Shown piece by piece: positions 63,195 through 64,000 of a stretch of 64,000 bases of DNA. The notes under the pieces were generated by a model. The model ran no database searches. It saw only the letters and a list, made by a program, of their open reading frames with translations, and was not told the DNA's origin. The stretch comes from Dyadobacter subterraneus (GTDB lineage Bacteria; Bacteroidota; Bacteroidia; Cytophagales; Spirosomataceae), in NCBI RefSeq assembly GCF_015221875.1, contig NZ_JACYGY010000001.1, forward strand, positions 5,992,501 through 6,056,500, written 5' to 3'. A program made the position numbers and the translations under genes. How positions within the stretch are numbered: position 1 is the stretch's first letter; each line of letters begins with the position of its first letter.

Positions 63195-63710
63195 ATGCTT
63201 CTTCAAAGTCCCCGTTTAGATATTGTTGCTTGCGATGACACCCTTTTTGATGCGATCCGTATGGGCAATAATGTCCTTGGCCGTGTAATGGGTGTTAACG
63301 TCCCAAAAAAGTGGACCGAATTTCGTGATACTTTTACACCTTCTTATCATCGTTGGAAAGCCCACCCTCCGCTACGCGAATGGTGGGTTTATCTTATAGT
63401 TTACAAACCGGGAAATATTCTGATCGGATCATGTGGCTACAAAGGCGAACCGGATTCCAGCGGAATGGTGGAAATTGGCTACGAAATTGCTTCATCACAC
63501 CGGTCCATGGGACTTGGTCACGAAACTGCAAAAGCACTTGTCGATCACGCTTTTAAACAATCCGGTGTACATAAAATCCTGGCGCATACGATGGCGGAGG
63601 AAAATGCATCTGTCCATATCTTGGAAAAGTTAGGTTTTCAAAGAACAGATGATAAAGTAAATGACCCGGAAGAAGGATTGCTATGGCGCTGGGAGCTTTC
63701 CAAAAGATAA
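63195..63710 (+). CDS. GNAT family N-acetyltransferase
   Basis: A 171-residue acetyltransferase. The acetyl-CoA site is seen in IASSHRSMGLGHETAKALVD (motif A with G-x-G), preceded by GMVEIGYEI and followed by HTMAEENASVHILEKLGFQR, as in the RimJ/RimL-like GNAT group that modifies protein N-termini, amines or antibiotics. The substrate is unknown. It lies 42 bases after protein B and may share its transcript. Confidence 0.88.
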   Translation: MLLQSPRLDIVACDDTLFDAIRMGNNVLGRVMGVNVPKKWTEFRDTFTPSYHRWKAHPPLREWWVYLIVYKPGNILIGSCGYKGEPDSSGMVEIGYEIASSHRSMGLGHETAKALVDHAFKQSGVHKILAHTMAEENASVHILEKLGFQRTDDKVNDPEEGLLWRWELSKR

Positions 63711-63761
63711 TTTATATGATTGTTGAATAGTATTTCATCCCGTAAATAGCGTTATAATAGT

Positions 63762-63802
63762 GAGACAAATAAAATTGGACTACTTCAATATTTATTTGTC
63801 TC
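63762..63802. terminator. Inverted repeat between the GNAT and ligase genes
   Basis: GAGACAAATAAA and TTTATTTGTCTC are perfect 12-base arms (one more pair outside) around a 17-base loop. There is no T-run, so it is either a weak terminator for the acetyltransferase or an operator for the next gene. Confidence 0.45.
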
Positions 63803-63856
63803 AATTGATTAACTTATATCCTGAAAAAATCTTCATCCATATTTGAGATTGAACCT

Positions 63857-64000
63857 ATGATTGCCGTGTCAAAAGAAACATATCCCTGGCTGAAATATTA
63901 TACCCAAGGCGTTCCTTACGAAATAAATCCTGATGCCTATTCTTCACTTATTGATTTGATGGACATTGGTTTCGGATTATATAAAGACAGGTCTGCTTAT
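63857..64000 (+). CDS. Acyl-CoA ligase (AMP-forming), 5' part only
   Basis: The ATG at 63857 begins a frame open to the window end (48 codons, MIAVSKETYPWLKYYTQGVP and on). The YPWLKYYTQGVPYEINPD opening is typical of long-chain fatty acyl-CoA synthetases in Bacteroidota, whose first residues link to a membrane-proximal segment. The AMP-binding domain lies beyond the window. The short visible part limits certainty. Confidence 0.6.
   Translation, partial: MIAVSKETYPWLKYYTQGVPYEINPDAYSSLIDLMDIGFGLYKDRSAY

Noticed and set aside
1..64000. Search for CRISPR arrays, prophage, insertion sequences and rRNA
   Set aside because: No regularly spaced direct repeats, no phage genes, no transposase and no rRNA sequence was seen.

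Overview
The window looks like chromosomal DNA of a Bacteroidota bacterium of the order Cytophagales, most like Dyadobacter or a close relative (inferred from gene content and sequence style; no search was run). The signs are: promoters of the Bacteroidota type (a TAnnTTTG -7 box, sometimes with TTG about 20 bases upstream) and few Shine-Dalgarno sites; a type IX secretion sorting domain; DUF5686, DUF1080, GH92 and cytochrome c/HEAT-repeat proteins; and two-component proteins fused in one chain. Base composition is moderate to AT-rich. There is one tRNA (Arg, anticodon CCT) and no rRNA, CRISPR array, transposase or prophage.

Layout. 1-2000: a cut-off conserved gene, a gene remnant with an orphan terminator, two small or broken genes (a 5'-truncated DUF2071 gene) and tRNA-Arg. 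2069-5050: hflX and a MATE exporter. 5191-9621: a sulfur-detoxification cluster with a Crp/Fnr-type regulator, a TauE/SafE exporter, a persulfide dioxygenase-rhodanese fusion of CstB type and two YeeE/YedE half transporters, interrupted by a large nested palindrome. 9624-16370: a methyltransferase, a 1138-residue cytochrome c lipoprotein with HEAT-like repeats, a HicB/HicA-like pair whose toxin gene carries an in-frame TGA, and a membrane protein. 16375-18722: an AraC-family regulator divergent from the ribulose monophosphate formaldehyde pair (hexulose-phosphate isomerase and synthase). 18896-30474: a PhnA-like protein, a DUF4143 ATPase, DUF5686 protein, hybrid histidine kinase, Bcr/CflA exporter, EthD protein, a 5'-nucleotidase split over two genes, and a LuxR-type regulator with a degenerate receiver domain. 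30899-34870: two convergent, overlapping L,D-transpeptidases and rarD. 34947-43712: a carbohydrate locus (two DUF1080 proteins, GH92 mannosidase, LacI regulator, cytochrome c dehydrogenase-like protein) with matching LacI-like operators. 43881-47803: a hybrid kinase with receiver and Hpt domains facing a sigma-54 activator. 48229-49865: a long AT-rich region without genes. 49866-54939: a repeat-built secreted protein and a partner with a type IX sorting domain. 55159-58614: two ferritin-like proteins, then a sulfite dehydrogenase and its cytochrome. 58615-64000: Uma2 nuclease, SNase, an uncharacterised trio including two coil-membrane-coil proteins, an acetyltransferase and the start of an acyl-CoA ligase gene.

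The clearest functional links are sulfur-compound disposal (5191-9621, echoed by the sulfite dehydrogenase at 56925-58614), formaldehyde fixation under AraC control, and LacI-controlled glycan degradation. The points most worth checking are the nested palindrome, the broken HicA, the shared operator motifs, the receiver lacking its phospho-acceptor, the five-unit secreted protein and the paired coil-membrane-coil proteins.
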